A DNA stretch of 64,000 bases from a bacterium (GTDB lineage: Bacteria; Bacillota; Bacilli; Lactobacillales; Streptococcaceae), in assembly GCA_905221105.1 (NCBI GenBank), contig CAJNBW010000001.1:482384-546383 (forward strand). Direction: 5' to 3'. Within the stretch, counting starts at the first letter, position 1, and each line of letters opens with the position of its first letter. Of this stretch, positions 28,620 through 39,918 are shown piece after piece. The position numbers were made by a program, and so were the translations under genes. The notes beneath the pieces were generated by a model, which was not told the DNA's origin, did no database searches, and saw only the letters and a program-made list of their open reading frames with translations.

Positions 28620-29465
28620 TTATACAAATAAACGGACAAAGCTATAAAGTAGCAAGACACCACCAAGCACGATACGGTATTTACCAAAAAGGGTAAAGTC
28701 GTGTTTTTTCACATAGCTGGTCAAGAAGCGAATAGCGACCATGCTAACTGCAAAGGCGACTCCCATCGCAACCAAGAGTAAGAACAATTGCCCAAAACTC
28801 AAGAGCTGTCCTGCTTTCACAAATTTGAAAATCTTTAAGGCACTGGCTCCAAACATAACAGGAATTCCAAGATAGAAGGTAAATTCTGTCACAACAGAAC
28901 GACTAGTTCCATTTAACAAACCACCGACGATTGTCGCACCTGAACGGCTAGTCCCTGGTAAAAGGGCAAGAACTTGGAAGAGTCCGATATAGAAAGCAGT
29001 CGTATAAGGAAGCTTATCCAACTCTGTTACACTTGGCTCGATAGCACGCGCTTTATTGCGCTTTTCCAAGTAGATAAAGGCAATCCCATAGATAATCAAC
29101 ATGAGAGCAACAGAAACCATATTATGGAAGTGGGTGTCAAACCAATCATCAAATTTAAAGACGGCAAGTAAAGGCAAAGTGGCAACCAAAACCTTCAACC
29201 ACAGTCTCCAAGTCTTACGAACTTCCTGCTTGTCCTTAGTCGGTTTAAAAGGATTGAGCTTATTAAAGTAAATTACCATAACTGCTAAAATAGCACCAAG
29301 CTGAATCACGACATTAAACATGGACATAAAGGCTTCATTTTGATTTTGGTATTGGATAAATTCCTCTGCTAAAATCAAGTGACCTGTACTGGAAATGGGC
29401 AACCATTCCGTAATTCCTTCAACAATCCCGAAGAAGATAGATTTTAAAATTTCAATAAGATACAT
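28620..29465 (-). CDS. uppP: Undecaprenyl-diphosphatase UppP (BacA)
   Basis: Membrane pyrophosphatase that recycles the undecaprenyl carrier for cell-wall synthesis; it confers bacitracin tolerance. 281 residues with about eight membrane segments. Conserved motifs: [17 protein letters not shown] (about 12-28) and [12 protein letters not shown] (about 167), holding the catalytic Glu, Ser and Arg residues of the BacA family. Single gene with a nearby bidirectional terminator. Confidence 0.96.
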   Translation of the reverse strand: MYLIEILKSIFFGIVEGITEWLPISSTGHLILAEEFIQYQNQNEAFMSMFNVVIQLGAILAVMVIYFNKLNPFKPTKDKQEVRKTWRLWLKVLVATLPLLAVFKFDDWFDTHFHNMVSVALMLIIYGIAFIYLEKRNKARAIEPSVTELDKLPYTTAFYIGLFQVLALLPGTSRSGATIVGGLLNGTSRSVVTEFTFYLGIPVMFGASALKIFKFVKAGQLLSFGQLFLLLVAMGVAFAVSMVAIRFLTSYVKKHDFTLFGKYRIVLGGVLLLYSFVRLFV

Positions 29466-29525
29466 AGATTACTCCTTTTTCTATCTTCCATTATAGCATA
29501 CTTTTTCAGTCTATGGCAGTTCTCT

Positions 29526-30173
29526 TTAAAAGGCACCGATACTTCCACCGCCTCCACCTCCGGAGAATCCACCGCCAGAACTTCCACTTCCAGAAGATAC
29601 GGAATAGGTGCTTGCTGTGTTTGCGATGCTGGCATAATGGCTCATTTGCGCGCTTGAATGATAAAACATACCGTGCCAGCCATACGCTACATAGAGGTTA
29701 ATGTCTGGATTTTCCACTTGAATATGATGAACCTTCATCAAATGACTGACCTTGTCCGCATAGCCAAATAAGGTCGCATAGACCAAAAGGCGATTCCATA
29801 CTACAATACTTTCCAATTCAGCCTGATCCAATCGTGCAATCTCACGCAACATATTTTCAAAACTGGTCCAGAGATAGTAGACCTCTGCTCCTGCTTCATT
29901 TAGAACACCATCACGATTATCTAGCCGAAGCTTCCAATAATAGAAAACAGCCAAAACCAAACCTAGAAAACCAAGTATTGGCAAGGGGAGGTAAAGATAA
30001 GCATGAACATCCAAACTGTACAAGAACAAACCAAATCCGATAAATAGGGGCAGGACAGTAGAGAACCCCATCCCCACCTGCAATGCCTTTTCCCCGACAG
30101 TCAAGGGACGATAATAATCCGGAAGCCCCCAGAAGGTAACTCGTTTTCTCACTCCTTCTTGCATCTGGTTCAA
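29526..30173 (-). pseudogene. DUF2207 membrane protein, C-terminal part after a frameshift
   Basis: This frame continues the upstream DUF2207 protein. It has two membrane segments (about residues 30-75 of this piece), a soluble region and a glycine-rich tail ending SGGGGGGSIGAF, which is how intact DUF2207 proteins end. The first codon in frame with a weak start is TTG at 30173, but coding potential extends upstream: the bases before it read SDEKRIQAKGRQLKSS in this frame, clearly part of the same protein. A missing base near 30221-30226 explains the split. Whether a TTG start is really used is unknown. Confidence 0.75.
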
Positions 30174-31417
30174 TACTTCTTCAAAAGAAGATTTGAGCTG
30201 ACGCCCCTTTGCTTGAATCCGTTTTTCATCAGAGGTTTTGCTCTACGATAAAGACTATCAGATACCTTGTAATCCGCAAACAAATTGGAAAGAGTTTCTT
30301 CTTTTTTGCCTGAAAAGGCCAGATTTAGACAGTCTTTCTCAAAGCTTGACAAACCATCTTCTCTTACCAGCCTCAAGCCAACTGCATCTCCTTCTGAAAT
30401 AATAGAAACATTCCCACGGTCTATCACATCTAACAAAGTAGCTTGAATGAGTTGATCAAAGGTGAATTTGCCAGCCCCCTTGACCAAGGGACTCACTTCC
30501 TCCAAGGAGGTCGAGTAAACAGCCTCCGATAAAACCATTGGTTCTAATTCCATTGGTGGCTCATAGAGACGATGATTTTTGGCATATTTGACTGAAGGAG
30601 TGGTCTTTCTTCTATAAATAAAATAAAAGCAAATACTCAATAACAAGGAGATGGAAAGTATGGAAGGAAACACCCAAGTAACGAGTTGTTTACTCTGATC
30701 TTTTTCTCTAACAATCGAGTCTTCTATCTTATTAAACTCCTCTAAACGATTCCCTTTCAATCCCTGATCCCTAGCATTATCAAAATCGGTCCGAGGCCAA
30801 TAGGCATGCAATTCAACTCCACGCTTAGCCGGAAGATTGTACAAACGAATAGTATAATCAAGGTTACTCTTTTCAACCGTTCCCTCTCTAAAAAGTTTTC
30901 CTGTATGGAAAAAGAGTTTTTCAGCCCCCTTGTCTCCCCTTACATTAAATTCAAACTTTCCAATAGTCCCTGAACTATCTGTTAAAGGTTGCCAATTTAA
31001 TTCAGCGATATCATCATAAAGAAAAAGCAAGTTCTTTAAGTTCCAGACAAGGTCAACTTCAACTGTGTCACCTTCCTGACCTGGATTATAAACTTTAACA
31101 GTATAACCATCTGCGCCTTCTATCACTTCGCTAGTAACGTCTGTCAGTTCAGCACCATTTTTCGAGGCCTGAACCTTTGGATGAGAATCAATGGCAAATC
31201 CACTAGGCATCTTGCCAGCACGTCCAAGTCCCACGATTTGGCCTTTAAAGTCCTCCTCAAACTGATAAACTATCTTCTGTCTAAATTCTGCCGTATTGTC
31301 TGCATGAATATACAAATCCCCTTGATAAGAGTTTATCTTAAAATCAATGGCAAAAACAGAGAGTGGCAGAAGGCAAAACAAGCCTAACACTAGTAAGAAA
31401 AAAGTTTTTTTCATCAA
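30170..31417 (-). pseudogene. DUF2207 membrane protein, N-terminal part before a frameshift
   Basis: N-terminal 415 residues of a DUF2207 family protein. A signal peptide (residues 1-23, cleavage near VFA-ID) leads to an extracytoplasmic DUF2207 domain (about 25-240), a membrane segment (about 248-268) and a cytoplasmic part with PPMELEPMVLSEAVYS. After YRRAKP the frame shifts and ends in a non-family tail, MKNGFKQRGVSSNLLLKKY. Restoring one base near 30221-30226 would join it to the downstream piece and give a protein of about 630 residues. Function of the family is unknown; a truncated protein may still be made. A sequencing error cannot be excluded. Confidence 0.78.
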
Positions 31418-31481
31418 ACAAGCCCCCTTTTTATCTTTGCTATCATTATATCATTTTTTCTCAAGTAAGGGCTTACCTATA

Positions 31482-31510
31482 TTGAAAAATAAAGTTTTTT
31501 TCGATAAAAT
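31482..31510 (+). promoter_or_regulatory. Promoter of the amino-acid ABC transporter operon
   Basis: TTGAAA, 17-base spacer, TAAAAT, about 43 bases before the start codon, which has an AGGAGA site. Confidence 0.7.
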
Positions 31511-31552
31511 AGGAGACAGTTATTTTTTAATAGATTAGAAATAGGAGAAATC

Positions 31553-33118
31553 ATGAGAAAAATATACTTATCTATTTTCACAAGTCTCTTGCTGATGCTG
31601 GGACTTGTCAATGTTGCTCAAGCTGATGAATATTTACGCATCGGAATGGAAGCAGCATATGCTCCCTTTAACTGGACTCAGGATGATGATAGCAACGGAG
31701 CTGTCAAAATCGATGGAACCAACCAGTACGCCAATGGATACGATGTCCAGATTGCCAAGAAAATCGCTAAGGGCTTAGGTAAAGAACCTTTGGTTGTTAA
31801 AACCAAGTGGGAAGGTCTAGTTCCTGCCCTTACTTCTGGTAAGATTGATATGATTATCGCAGGTATGAGTCCTACCGCTGAACGCAAACAAGAAATTGCC
31901 TTTTCAAGCAGTTACTACACTAGCGAGCCTGTCCTACTTGTCAAAAAAGGTTCTGCCTATGCAAATGCCAAATCTTTGGATGACTTTAACGGTGCGAAAG
32001 TCACTTCTCAACAAGGTGTCTACCTCTACGACTTGATTGCACAAATCTCAGGCGCTAAAAAAGAAACTGCCATGGGAGACTTCGCTCAAATGCGTCAAGC
32101 TCTTGAGGCTGGCGTCATCGATGCTTATGTTTCTGAACGTCCAGAAGCTCTGACTGCCGAAGCAGCTAACTCTAAGTTTAAGATGATTCAAGTAGAACCA
32201 GGTTTCAAAACCGGGGAAGAAGATACAGCTATCGCCATTGGACTTCGTAAAGATGACACTCGTATTAGCCAAATCAATGCCAGCATTGAAACCATTTCTA
32301 AAGATGAACAAGTTGCCCTAATGGATCGTATGATCAAGGAGCAACCTGTCGAAGCAACAACAACTGAAGAGACTAGCAGTAGTTTCTTTAGCCAAGTCGC
32401 TAAAATTCTTTCTGAAAACTGGCAACAACTCCTGCGTGGTGCGGGTATCACTCTTTTAATCTCTATCGTCGGAACCATCATAGGTCTCATTATCGGTCTT
32501 GCCATTGGTGTTTTCCGTACTGCTCCTCTCTCTGAAAACAAAGCCATTTATGGCCTGCAAAAACTAGTCGGATGGGTTCTCAATGTCTACATTGAAATCT
32601 TCCGTGGTACACCAATGATTGTTCAATCGATGGTTATCTACTATGGAACTGCCCAAGCTTTCGGGATTAACCTTGACCGTACACTAGCTGCTATCTTCAT
32701 CGTTTCAATCAACACCGGTGCCTACATGACCGAAATCGTCCGTGGTGGTATCCTAGCAGTTGACAAGGGACAATTTGAAGCTGCGACTGCTCTTGGTATG
32801 ACTCATAACCAAACTATGCGTAAGATTGTCCTACCTCAGGTAGTCCGTAACATCCTACCAGCAACTGGTAACGAATTTGTCATCAATATCAAAGATACAT
32901 CTGTATTGAACGTTATCTCTGTTGTTGAACTTTATTTCTCAGGAAATACCGTGGCAACTCAAACCTATCAATACTTCCAGACATTTACAATCATCGCCGT
33001 GATTTACTTTGTCCTCACCTTCACCGTAACACGTATCCTACGCTTCATCGAACGCCGAATGGACATGGATACCTATACTACAGGTGCTAACCAAATGCAA
33101 ACGGAGGATTTGAAATAA
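31553..33118 (+). CDS. Polar amino-acid ABC transporter, fused substrate-binding and permease protein
   Basis: Uptake transporter subunit for glutamine or similar polar amino acids, 521 residues. A signal peptide (1-24, VAQA-DE) precedes a periplasmic-type SBP_bac_3 domain (about 27-265; [22 protein letters not shown]) and then a HisM/GlnP-type permease with about five membrane segments (about 285-505) carrying the EAA loop [22 protein letters not shown]. Such SBP-permease fusions are typical of lactic acid bacteria (GlnP). Its TAATG stop-start overlaps the ATPase gene. Confidence 0.93.
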   Translation: MRKIYLSIFTSLLLMLGLVNVAQADEYLRIGMEAAYAPFNWTQDDDSNGAVKIDGTNQYANGYDVQIAKKIAKGLGKEPLVVKTKWEGLVPALTSGKIDMIIAGMSPTAERKQEIAFSSSYYTSEPVLLVKKGSAYANAKSLDDFNGAKVTSQQGVYLYDLIAQISGAKKETAMGDFAQMRQALEAGVIDAYVSERPEALTAEAANSKFKMIQVEPGFKTGEEDTAIAIGLRKDDTRISQINASIETISKDEQVALMDRMIKEQPVEATTTEETSSSFFSQVAKILSENWQQLLRGAGITLLISIVGTIIGLIIGLAIGVFRTAPLSENKAIYGLQKLVGWVLNVYIEIFRGTPMIVQSMVIYYGTAQAFGINLDRTLAAIFIVSINTGAYMTEIVRGGILAVDKGQFEAATALGMTHNQTMRKIVLPQVVRNILPATGNEFVINIKDTSVLNVISVVELYFSGNTVATQTYQYFQTFTIIAVIYFVLTFTVTRILRFIERRMDMDTYTTGANQMQTEDLK

Positions 33119-33858
33119 TGACACAAGCAATCCTTGAAATTAAACACCTCAAAAAATCCTATGGCCAAAACGAAGTGCTAAAAGACATTTCTCTCACTGT
33201 CCACAAGGGAGAGGTTATCTCTATCATCGGAAGCTCTGGAAGCGGGAAATCGACCTTCCTACGCTCCATTAACCTTCTTGAAACGCCAACTGATGGACAA
33301 ATCCTTTATCATGGACAAAACGTCCTCGAAAAAGGCTACGACCTCACGCAATACCGTGAAAAGTTGGGGATGGTGTTCCAATCCTTTAACCTCTTTGAAA
33401 ATCTTAACGTTCTTGAAAATACAATCGTCGCTCAGACGACTGTCCTTAAACGCGAACGTGCAGAAGCTGAAAAAATTGCCAAAGAAAACCTAGAAAAAGT
33501 CGGCATGGGAGAACGCTACTGGCAAGCGAAACCAAAACAACTCTCAGGTGGTCAAAAACAACGTGTAGCCATCGCTCGTGCCCTCTCAATGAATCCTGAC
33601 GCTATTCTCTTTGATGAACCAACATCAGCTCTCGATCCAGAAATGGTTGGAGAAGTCCTCAAAATCATGCAGGATCTAGCTCAGGAAGGCTTGACCATGA
33701 TTGTTGTAACCCACGAAATGGAATTCGCTCGTGATGTCTCTCACCGTGTGATCTTTATGGATAAGGGCGTGATTGCTGAAGAAGGTAAACCCGAAGACCT
33801 CTTCACCAATCCTAAAGAAGACCGTACAAAAGAGTTCCTTCAACGCTATCTTAAATAA
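33118..33858 (+). CDS. glnQ: Polar amino-acid ABC transporter ATP-binding protein
   Basis: ATPase that drives the adjacent fused transporter; 246 residues, standard for GlnQ. Walker [10 protein letters not shown] (about 38-46), Q-loop MVFQSFNLF, signature QLSGGQKQR (about 141), Walker [16 protein letters not shown]-loop [10 protein letters not shown]. Its ATG overlaps the stop of the upstream gene, which indicates coupled translation. Confidence 0.94.
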   Translation: MTQAILEIKHLKKSYGQNEVLKDISLTVHKGEVISIIGSSGSGKSTFLRSINLLETPTDGQILYHGQNVLEKGYDLTQYREKLGMVFQSFNLFENLNVLENTIVAQTTVLKRERAEAEKIAKENLEKVGMGERYWQAKPKQLSGGQKQRVAIARALSMNPDAILFDEPTSALDPEMVGEVLKIMQDLAQEGLTMIVVTHEMEFARDVSHRVIFMDKGVIAEEGKPEDLFTNPKEDRTKEFLQRYLK

Positions 33859-33860
33859 AA

Positions 33861-33892
33861 AGAAAAGGCTGCATCAACCGTGCAGTCTTTTT
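33861..33892 (+). terminator. glnQ terminator
   Basis: AAAGGCTGCA, TCAACCG loop and TGCAGTCTTTTT, directly after the glnQ stop. Confidence 0.8.
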
Positions 33893-33901
33893 GCTGTCCT
33901 C

Positions 33902-34053
33902 ATACTCTTCGAAAATCTCTTCAAACCACGTCAGCGTCGCCTTGCCGTAGGTATATGTTACTGACTCTGTCAGTCTTATTTACAACCTCAAAGCAGTGCT
34001 TTGAGCAGCCCGCGGCTAGCTTCCTAGTTTGCTCTTTGATTTTCATTGAGTAT
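33902..34053 (+). repeat. Long BOX element after glnQ
   Basis: 152-base copy in the plus orientation. It keeps the full boxA with CAGCGTCGCCTTGCCGTAG, which matches the classic BOX-A1R primer site, then GTATATGTTACTGACTCTGTCAG, the CTCAAAGCAGTGCTTTGAG hairpin and GATTTTCATTGAGTAT. It is the longest copy in the window. Confidence 0.92.
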
Positions 34054-34101
34054 CAAAATGAAAAGGCAGACCCCATTCAAGAATCCGCCATTATCCAAAG
34101 A

Positions 34102-34317
34102 TTAATCTTCAAATTTTTCATGATTTTTTTCATAGAAATCAATTAAACCTAGAGCTGTTTCAAATGAAATATTTTTTACTTTTGCACGACCCTGCGCTAG
34201 AGCAATGATAGACATTTCACGCGCATTCGTTTCTTTAGAGATACGGTAGCCTGTGATTTTCTTATCACGAACCCAGCCAACAACTGATTCTACTTTTTCA
34301 AAGTTTGACTTAGCCAT
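34102..34317 (-). CDS. Small HTH-like protein, function unknown
   Basis: 71-residue protein, basic N-terminus (MAKSNFEKV) and acidic C-terminus (EKNHEKFED). The middle reads as helix-turn-helix: GYRISKETNAREMSIIALAQGRAKVKN resembles the recognition region of XRE-like repressors or antitoxins (start with glycine-tyrosine-arginine, then LAQG-R). It has a good ribosome site (AGGAGA) and a near-consensus promoter and is followed by a BOX repeat. No toxin-like partner is adjacent. DNA binding is inferred. Confidence 0.65.
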   Translation of the reverse strand: MAKSNFEKVESVVGWVRDKKITGYRISKETNAREMSIIALAQGRAKVKNISFETALGLIDFYEKNHEKFED

Positions 34318-34350
34318 GTTCTTCTCCTATTTTCTTCTTTACGTTATATT

Positions 34351-34379
34351 ATTCTATACGTTTTTATGTCTTTTGTCAA
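34351..34379 (-). promoter_or_regulatory. Promoter of the small HTH-like gene
   Basis: Minus strand TTGACA, 17-base spacer, TAGAAT, about 33 bases ahead of the start. Confidence 0.8.
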
Positions 34380-35011
34380 TAAAAAAACATATATTCAATA
34401 AAATAAATGATTCGGAATCTTCTTACTTCCTTTTTAAAGCCGATAATATATAGGTTTTTGCTTACTATAACCCATTAGTATGCTCCTAAAAAACAATTGT
34501 ATTATTAAACTTTAAACTTGTAAAAATATTCATGTATACTGAATGCCAGTTTCTCAATAGGATAGACAGGATTTACTATTTCATTCTATATATTCCTTTT
34601 AAATCAACAAGTCCACTAAAGATAGTCTTTCACTCCACACTATCTCTAAACAATTCCGTTTTCTTTCTCCTTCTTTGGTTCCTTTCCTGTCCTTATCTAT
34701 ATCTTATTCGTTTCACAACCGGTACTACTTACATTGTCCAATCTTGCACCTTCTGATTACATACCCGCTTTCCAGCTAGTCATTAAAAAACAGTATCACT
34801 AGCTGTTTCATGTCTATCACTATTGTTTATCTCACGAGTTTTTTCAGCTGACTCACCTAGTAACCATCTCACAAACATTGATTATTTTTTCTGATTCCTA
34901 TTATATTTAGTGAAAATTCAAATTAGGGATCTATACAATTAGGGATTTCAAAAAATTTCCTTATATATAGTAAGTAATTCTGTCGCCTTAATATAAACAG
35001 AATCAAAAATA
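34380..35011. other. AT-rich gene-free stretch
   Basis: About 630 bases between the small HTH-like gene and ilvA with no convincing gene. The longest reading frame (34532-34756, 74 residues, hydrophobic) lacks a ribosome site and is not recognised. AATTAGGGAT occurs twice within 25 bases near 34925. It may be degraded DNA. Confidence 0.5.
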
Positions 35012-35106
35012 ATAGGTGCTATAGTGAGTTGTAGTAGAAATAGCACGATAGATTTCCTAAGTCCATAGGAATCGCCCCCTTTCTTCATCCTCATTATAGC
35101 ACCTAT
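35012..35106. repeat. TA-flanked inverted-repeat element (RUP/MITE-like)
   Basis: 95 bases bounded by ATAGGTGCTATAGTGAG and CTCATTATAGCACCTAT, inverse complements at 16 of 17 positions. GGTGC and GCACC are each flanked by TA, as expected for an IS630/mariner-type TA target duplication. Internally GATTTCCTA and TAGGAATC form a second stem. Size and ends suggest a non-autonomous element related to the pneumococcal RUP; I cannot confirm the consensus. Confidence 0.6.
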
Positions 35107-35147
35107 ACATCAGTTGTGCAAATAATATGATATTTTTTTATTAGTCC

Positions 35148-36398
35148 TCAGACGAGCATATTATAGAGCGTTTCATTACCATTTAAGTTAATATAAGATG
35201 GATCAAAACCTTCCATTCGACGAATCAAGCCTGCATAATCATGCTTATCTGCCAAGGCAATCCCAATCAGTACAGGTCCTGTACCCTTGCTAGCTCGCTT
35301 GATATACTCAAAACGTGTAATATCATCATTTGGTCCCAAGATATCATTCACAAACTCACGCAAAGCCCCCGGACGCTGTGGGAAGTTGACCACAAAATAA
35401 TGCTTGATCCCATCATAAATCAAGGCACGCTCTTCCATTTCTGGCATACGGTTAATATCATTATTTCCTCCAGAAATGATACAACAAATGGTTTTCCCCT
35501 TGATATATTCAGCTAAAACTTCTAAAGAGGCAATACTAGCTGCTCCAGCAGGTTCTGCAACAATCCCTTGCTTAGAGTAGAGGTCAATCAAGGTTTCAGA
35601 AATCAATCCCTCATCGACACCTACTAAAGTCTGAACATGTTGGCGAGTTGCTTCATAGGTCAACTGACCTACTTTTTGCACGGCAATCCCATCCGCAAAT
35701 TTGTCAATTTCCTTGAGTTTGACTGGACCACCAGCTTCAAAGGCAGCCTTCATGGAACGCGCTCCATTAGCCTCTACCCCAATGACTTCAATTTCTGGAC
35801 TTGTTTCCTTGATATAGGTAGAAACCCCAGCAATGAGACCGCCACCACCAACAGGAACCAAGACAGCATCAAAATCAATCGATTCTTTTCGAGCTTCTTC
35901 TAAAATCTCATAAGCAACTGTTCCTTGACCTGCCTGAACATGGGCATCATCAAAAGGATCAATAAAGGTACGATTTTCAGAAACTGTAAATTCTTGAGCT
36001 GCTTTAGCTGAGGCATCAAAGGTATCTCCAACTAGTTTAATGGTCACGAAGTCACCACCAAAAAAGCGAACCTGGCCAATTTTTTGTTGCGGAGTAGTAA
36101 TGGGCATAAAGATAGTAGCAGGAATTTTCATCTCATTACAAGTATAGGCAACTCCCTGCGCATGATTTCCCGCAGAAGCACAGACTACCCCACGCTCACG
36201 CTCTTCCTTGCTGAGCTGAGAAATAGCATAATAGGCACCACGAATTTTAAAGGAACGAACACGTTGTGCATTTTCTTTTTTCAAATAAATCTTAGCACCA
36301 TACTTCTCCGATAAATAATGGTCATAATCCAGTGGGGTATTCACAACCACACCGTTCAAGACCTTGTGAGCCTTGATGATATCTTTTGAACTTAACAT
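35148..36398 (-). CDS. ilvA: Threonine dehydratase, biosynthetic
   Basis: PLP enzyme that deaminates threonine to 2-oxobutanoate, the first step toward isoleucine. 416 residues. The PLP lysine is in RVRSFKIRGAYYA (about 45-57), the phosphate loop is VGGGGLIAG (about 186), and CASAGNHAQG is the asparagine loop. A single C-terminal ACT-like regulatory domain (about 335-416) makes it shorter than the E. coli enzyme with two. It is the last gene of the ilv cluster and lies after the ilvC terminator, so it may have its own promoter. Confidence 0.95.
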   Translation of the reverse strand: MLSSKDIIKAHKVLNGVVVNTPLDYDHYLSEKYGAKIYLKKENAQRVRSFKIRGAYYAISQLSKEERERGVVCASAGNHAQGVAYTCNEMKIPATIFMPITTPQQKIGQVRFFGGDFVTIKLVGDTFDASAKAAQEFTVSENRTFIDPFDDAHVQAGQGTVAYEILEEARKESIDFDAVLVPVGGGGLIAGVSTYIKETSPEIEVIGVEANGARSMKAAFEAGGPVKLKEIDKFADGIAVQKVGQLTYEATRQHVQTLVGVDEGLISETLIDLYSKQGIVAEPAGAASIASLEVLAEYIKGKTICCIISGGNNDINRMPEMEERALIYDGIKHYFVVNFPQRPGALREFVNDILGPNDDITRFEYIKRASKGTGPVLIGIALADKHDYAGLIRRMEGFDPSYINLNGNETLYNMLV

Positions 36399-36464
36399 CT
36401 TTTTCTCCTAGACTATTCATACTATCACAATCCATCCTCTAAAACAGAGATGAATTGATTATAA

Positions 36465-36492
36465 AAGCGAGTTAGGTCCCCCCAACTCGCCT
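36465..36492 (-). terminator. ilvC terminator
   Basis: Minus strand GCGAGTT, GGGGGGACCT loop, AACTCGC, then TTTTAT. It lies between ilvC and ilvA. Confidence 0.75.
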
Positions 36493-36511
36493 TCACCTTA
36501 ATTTCTATCAA

Positions 36512-37567
<1,056 letters not shown>

Positions 37568-37597
37568 TTAGGCTGGTTTAACAAATTTAAGTTTTTT

Positions 37598-37712
37598 TAT
37601 ACTCAATGAAAATCAAAGAGCAAACTAGAAAGCTAGCCACAGGTTGCTCAAAACACTGTTTTGAGATTGCAGATAGAGCTGACGTGGTTTGAAGAGATTT
37701 TCGAAGAGTATT
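37598..37712 (-). repeat. BOX element between ilvN and ilvC
   Basis: A-C type copy ending in the TAA stop of ilvN, the same junction seen at the ECF S-component gene. Its CTCAAAACAGTGTTTTGAG hairpin lies inside the ilvBNC transcript. Confidence 0.9.
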
Positions 37713-38187
37713 AGTCGCGGGTAAATCCAGTTGCACCCGTACGAGCAATATTGCGAATACCGTATGGTCGAATAACTCGCAATAGAGCCTCACTCTTTTC
37801 AGCATTTCCTGTCATTTGAATGGTAATCGAGCTTGGCGCTACGTCTACCACTGTTGCACGGAAAGGTTGAATAATGGCTAGAATCTCAGCTCGCTTCTCA
37901 GCTGGCGCTGACATCTTAACCAAAATTACCTCGCGCTCCAAATGAGGCTTGTCTGTAATATCTCGAATGCGAATCACATCAATCTGACGATTGAGTTGCT
38001 TAATGATTTGCTCCACTTCATCATGTGAAGCTACATCAATAATAATGGTGATACGCGATACATTAGGATCTTCTGTTGCTCCAACAGAGATGCTTTCGAT
38101 ATTAACCTGACGGCGAGACAGGACACCGGTAAAGCGGTTGAGGACTCCTGAACGATTTTGTAGTTTTGCTGTTAACATTCTACGCAT
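37711..38187 (-). CDS. ilvN: Acetolactate synthase small (regulatory) subunit
   Basis: Regulatory subunit that stimulates IlvB and mediates valine feedback. 158 residues with an N-terminal ACT domain (about 4-75: LTAKLQNRSGVLNRFTGVL) and a C-terminal ALS_ss_C domain (about 85-158). It overlaps ilvB by eight bases. Also called ilvH in some annotations. The stop codon is shared with the edge of a BOX repeat. Confidence 0.95.
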   Translation of the reverse strand: MRRMLTAKLQNRSGVLNRFTGVLSRRQVNIESISVGATEDPNVSRITIIIDVASHDEVEQIIKQLNRQIDVIRIRDITDKPHLEREVILVKMSAPAEKRAEILAIIQPFRATVVDVAPSSITIQMTGNAEKSEALLRVIRPYGIRNIARTGATGFTRD

Positions 38188-39880
38188 GGAACTTCACCCC
38201 CAACATCTCATGATTACTCTTACCAGCTGGTACCATTGGTAGCACTTGTTCCTTACGAGAAATATCTACCTCGATTAGCATAGGAACATTCTCAGTGATC
38301 ACTTCAAGGTCTTGAGCCAAGGTCTCAGGATTGTCAAACTTATAGTTTTTAATGCCATAAGCCTGTGCCATCAATTGGAAATCAGGAAGGGTATCAAAGA
38401 CTGACTCAGATGTTCTACCTTCATAGAAGGATTCCTGCCACTGGCGAACCATTCCAAGTGAGTGGTTGTTCAGCATGACCACCTTGATTGGCACCTTGTA
38501 AATGTTCAAAATAGCCAATTCCTGGTTGGTCATTTGGAAACCACCATCCCCAACGAACAAGACTACTTCTTTATCTGGGTTGGCAATTTTAGCACCGATT
38601 GCTGCTGGAATTCCGAATCCCATGGTTCCCAAACCACCTGAAGTCACTAACTGACGTTCATTTTTGTATGGATAATACTGAGCTGTCCACATTTGGTGTT
38701 GACCAACGTCTGTTACCACAATGGCATCTCCATTCGTCAATTCACCAATTCGTTCAATAACGGCTTGCGGTTGAACCACACGCTCTTTCTTGTCATAAGA
38801 ACGAACACGGTTCTTGTCTTTAGTAACTTTCTCAATCCATTTCTCAGTATTGTTATGAACGGTTGGTTCCGCTAACAACATTTGCAAGGCTTTCTTAGCA
38901 TCTCCAACTACAGGAATATCTGCACTGATAATCTTGCCAATCTCAGCTGGGTCAATATCAATGTGAGCAACCTTAGCATTCTTAGCAAAGGTCTTAGGAT
39001 TCCCCGTCAAGCGATCATCGAAACGGCAACCGATACTAATCATAAAGTCTGCTTCCGTCATGGCAATATTAGCTGCGAAAGACCCATGCATACCTCCCAT
39101 TCCAAGGAAGAGTGGATGAGTCGTTGCAATCGTACCTTGTCCCAAAAGACTGGTTACCACTGGAATTTGATAGCGTTCTGCAAATTCATTTAATTCTGCT
39201 GCAGCTTCAGCATAACTAATTCCACCACCAGCTAACAAGACTGGCTTTTTAGCCTTGGATAATTGCTTCAAGATTTTCTTGATTTGCATATCATTCGGCT
39301 CAAGAGTCGGCTGATAGCTTGGTAGGTTCACTTCTGGTGAATAAATGAAGTCTGTTTCTAAAGCAGATACGTCTTTAGGTAGGTCAATGACGACCGGCCC
39401 TGGACGTCCTGTAGTTGCGATATGGACAGCTTCCGTAATGATACGAGGGATATCAGCTGTCTCACGAACTTGGTAATTGTACTTAGTGATTGGCATGGTA
39501 ATTCCCACGATGTCTGCTTCCTGAAAGGCATCTTTCCCAATCCCTGCTCGCGCCACCTGACCTGTAAAGACCAAAAGGGGAACGCTATCGCTCATGGCAT
39601 CTGCAATCCCTGTAATGGCATTTGTTGCTCCTGGTCCACTAGTGACGACGGCAACACCCAACTTTCCAGTTGATTTGGCATAACCTTCAGCTTCATGCAA
39701 ACAACCTTGCTCATGGCGTCCTAGAATGTGGCGAATGCCTTTAAAATTATATATCGCATCATAAAAAGGCAAGACAGCACCACCAGGATAACCAAAGATG
39801 GTATCAATTCCTAAATCACGAAGTGTTTCCAAAACTAGGTCCGACCCCGTCTTAGGAGATTCTAAACTGATTTTCTCCAT
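38180..39880 (-). CDS. ilvB: Acetolactate synthase large (catalytic) subunit
   Basis: Thiamine-diphosphate and FAD-dependent enzyme that condenses two pyruvates, or pyruvate with 2-oxobutanoate. 566 residues, family length. The catalytic Glu is in LGRHEQGCLHEAEGYA (about 52-67), and the ThDP motif runs from GDGGFQMTNQEL to NNHSLGMVRQ near residue 450-480. First gene of ilvBNC. A CodY box and promoter lie upstream. Confidence 0.97.
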   Translation of the reverse strand: MEKISLESPKTGSDLVLETLRDLGIDTIFGYPGGAVLPFYDAIYNFKGIRHILGRHEQGCLHEAEGYAKSTGKLGVAVVTSGPGATNAITGIADAMSDSVPLLVFTGQVARAGIGKDAFQEADIVGITMPITKYNYQVRETADIPRIITEAVHIATTGRPGPVVIDLPKDVSALETDFIYSPEVNLPSYQPTLEPNDMQIKKILKQLSKAKKPVLLAGGGISYAEAAAELNEFAERYQIPVVTSLLGQGTIATTHPLFLGMGGMHGSFAANIAMTEADFMISIGCRFDDRLTGNPKTFAKNAKVAHIDIDPAEIGKIISADIPVVGDAKKALQMLLAEPTVHNNTEKWIEKVTKDKNRVRSYDKKERVVQPQAVIERIGELTNGDAIVVTDVGQHQMWTAQYYPYKNERQLVTSGGLGTMGFGIPAAIGAKIANPDKEVVLFVGDGGFQMTNQELAILNIYKVPIKVVMLNNHSLGMVRQWQESFYEGRTSESVFDTLPDFQLMAQAYGIKNYKFDNPETLAQDLEVITENVPMLIEVDISRKEQVLPMVPAGKSNHEMLGVKFHA

Positions 39881-39918
39881 TGTTCCCCTTTCTCTTCTCT
39901 TAAAAATAACTTGTTACT

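Noticed and set aside
34532..34756. 74-residue hydrophobic frame in the gene-free stretch
   Set aside because: No ribosome site or promoter, very high Phe/Leu/Ser content from AT-rich DNA, not recognised.
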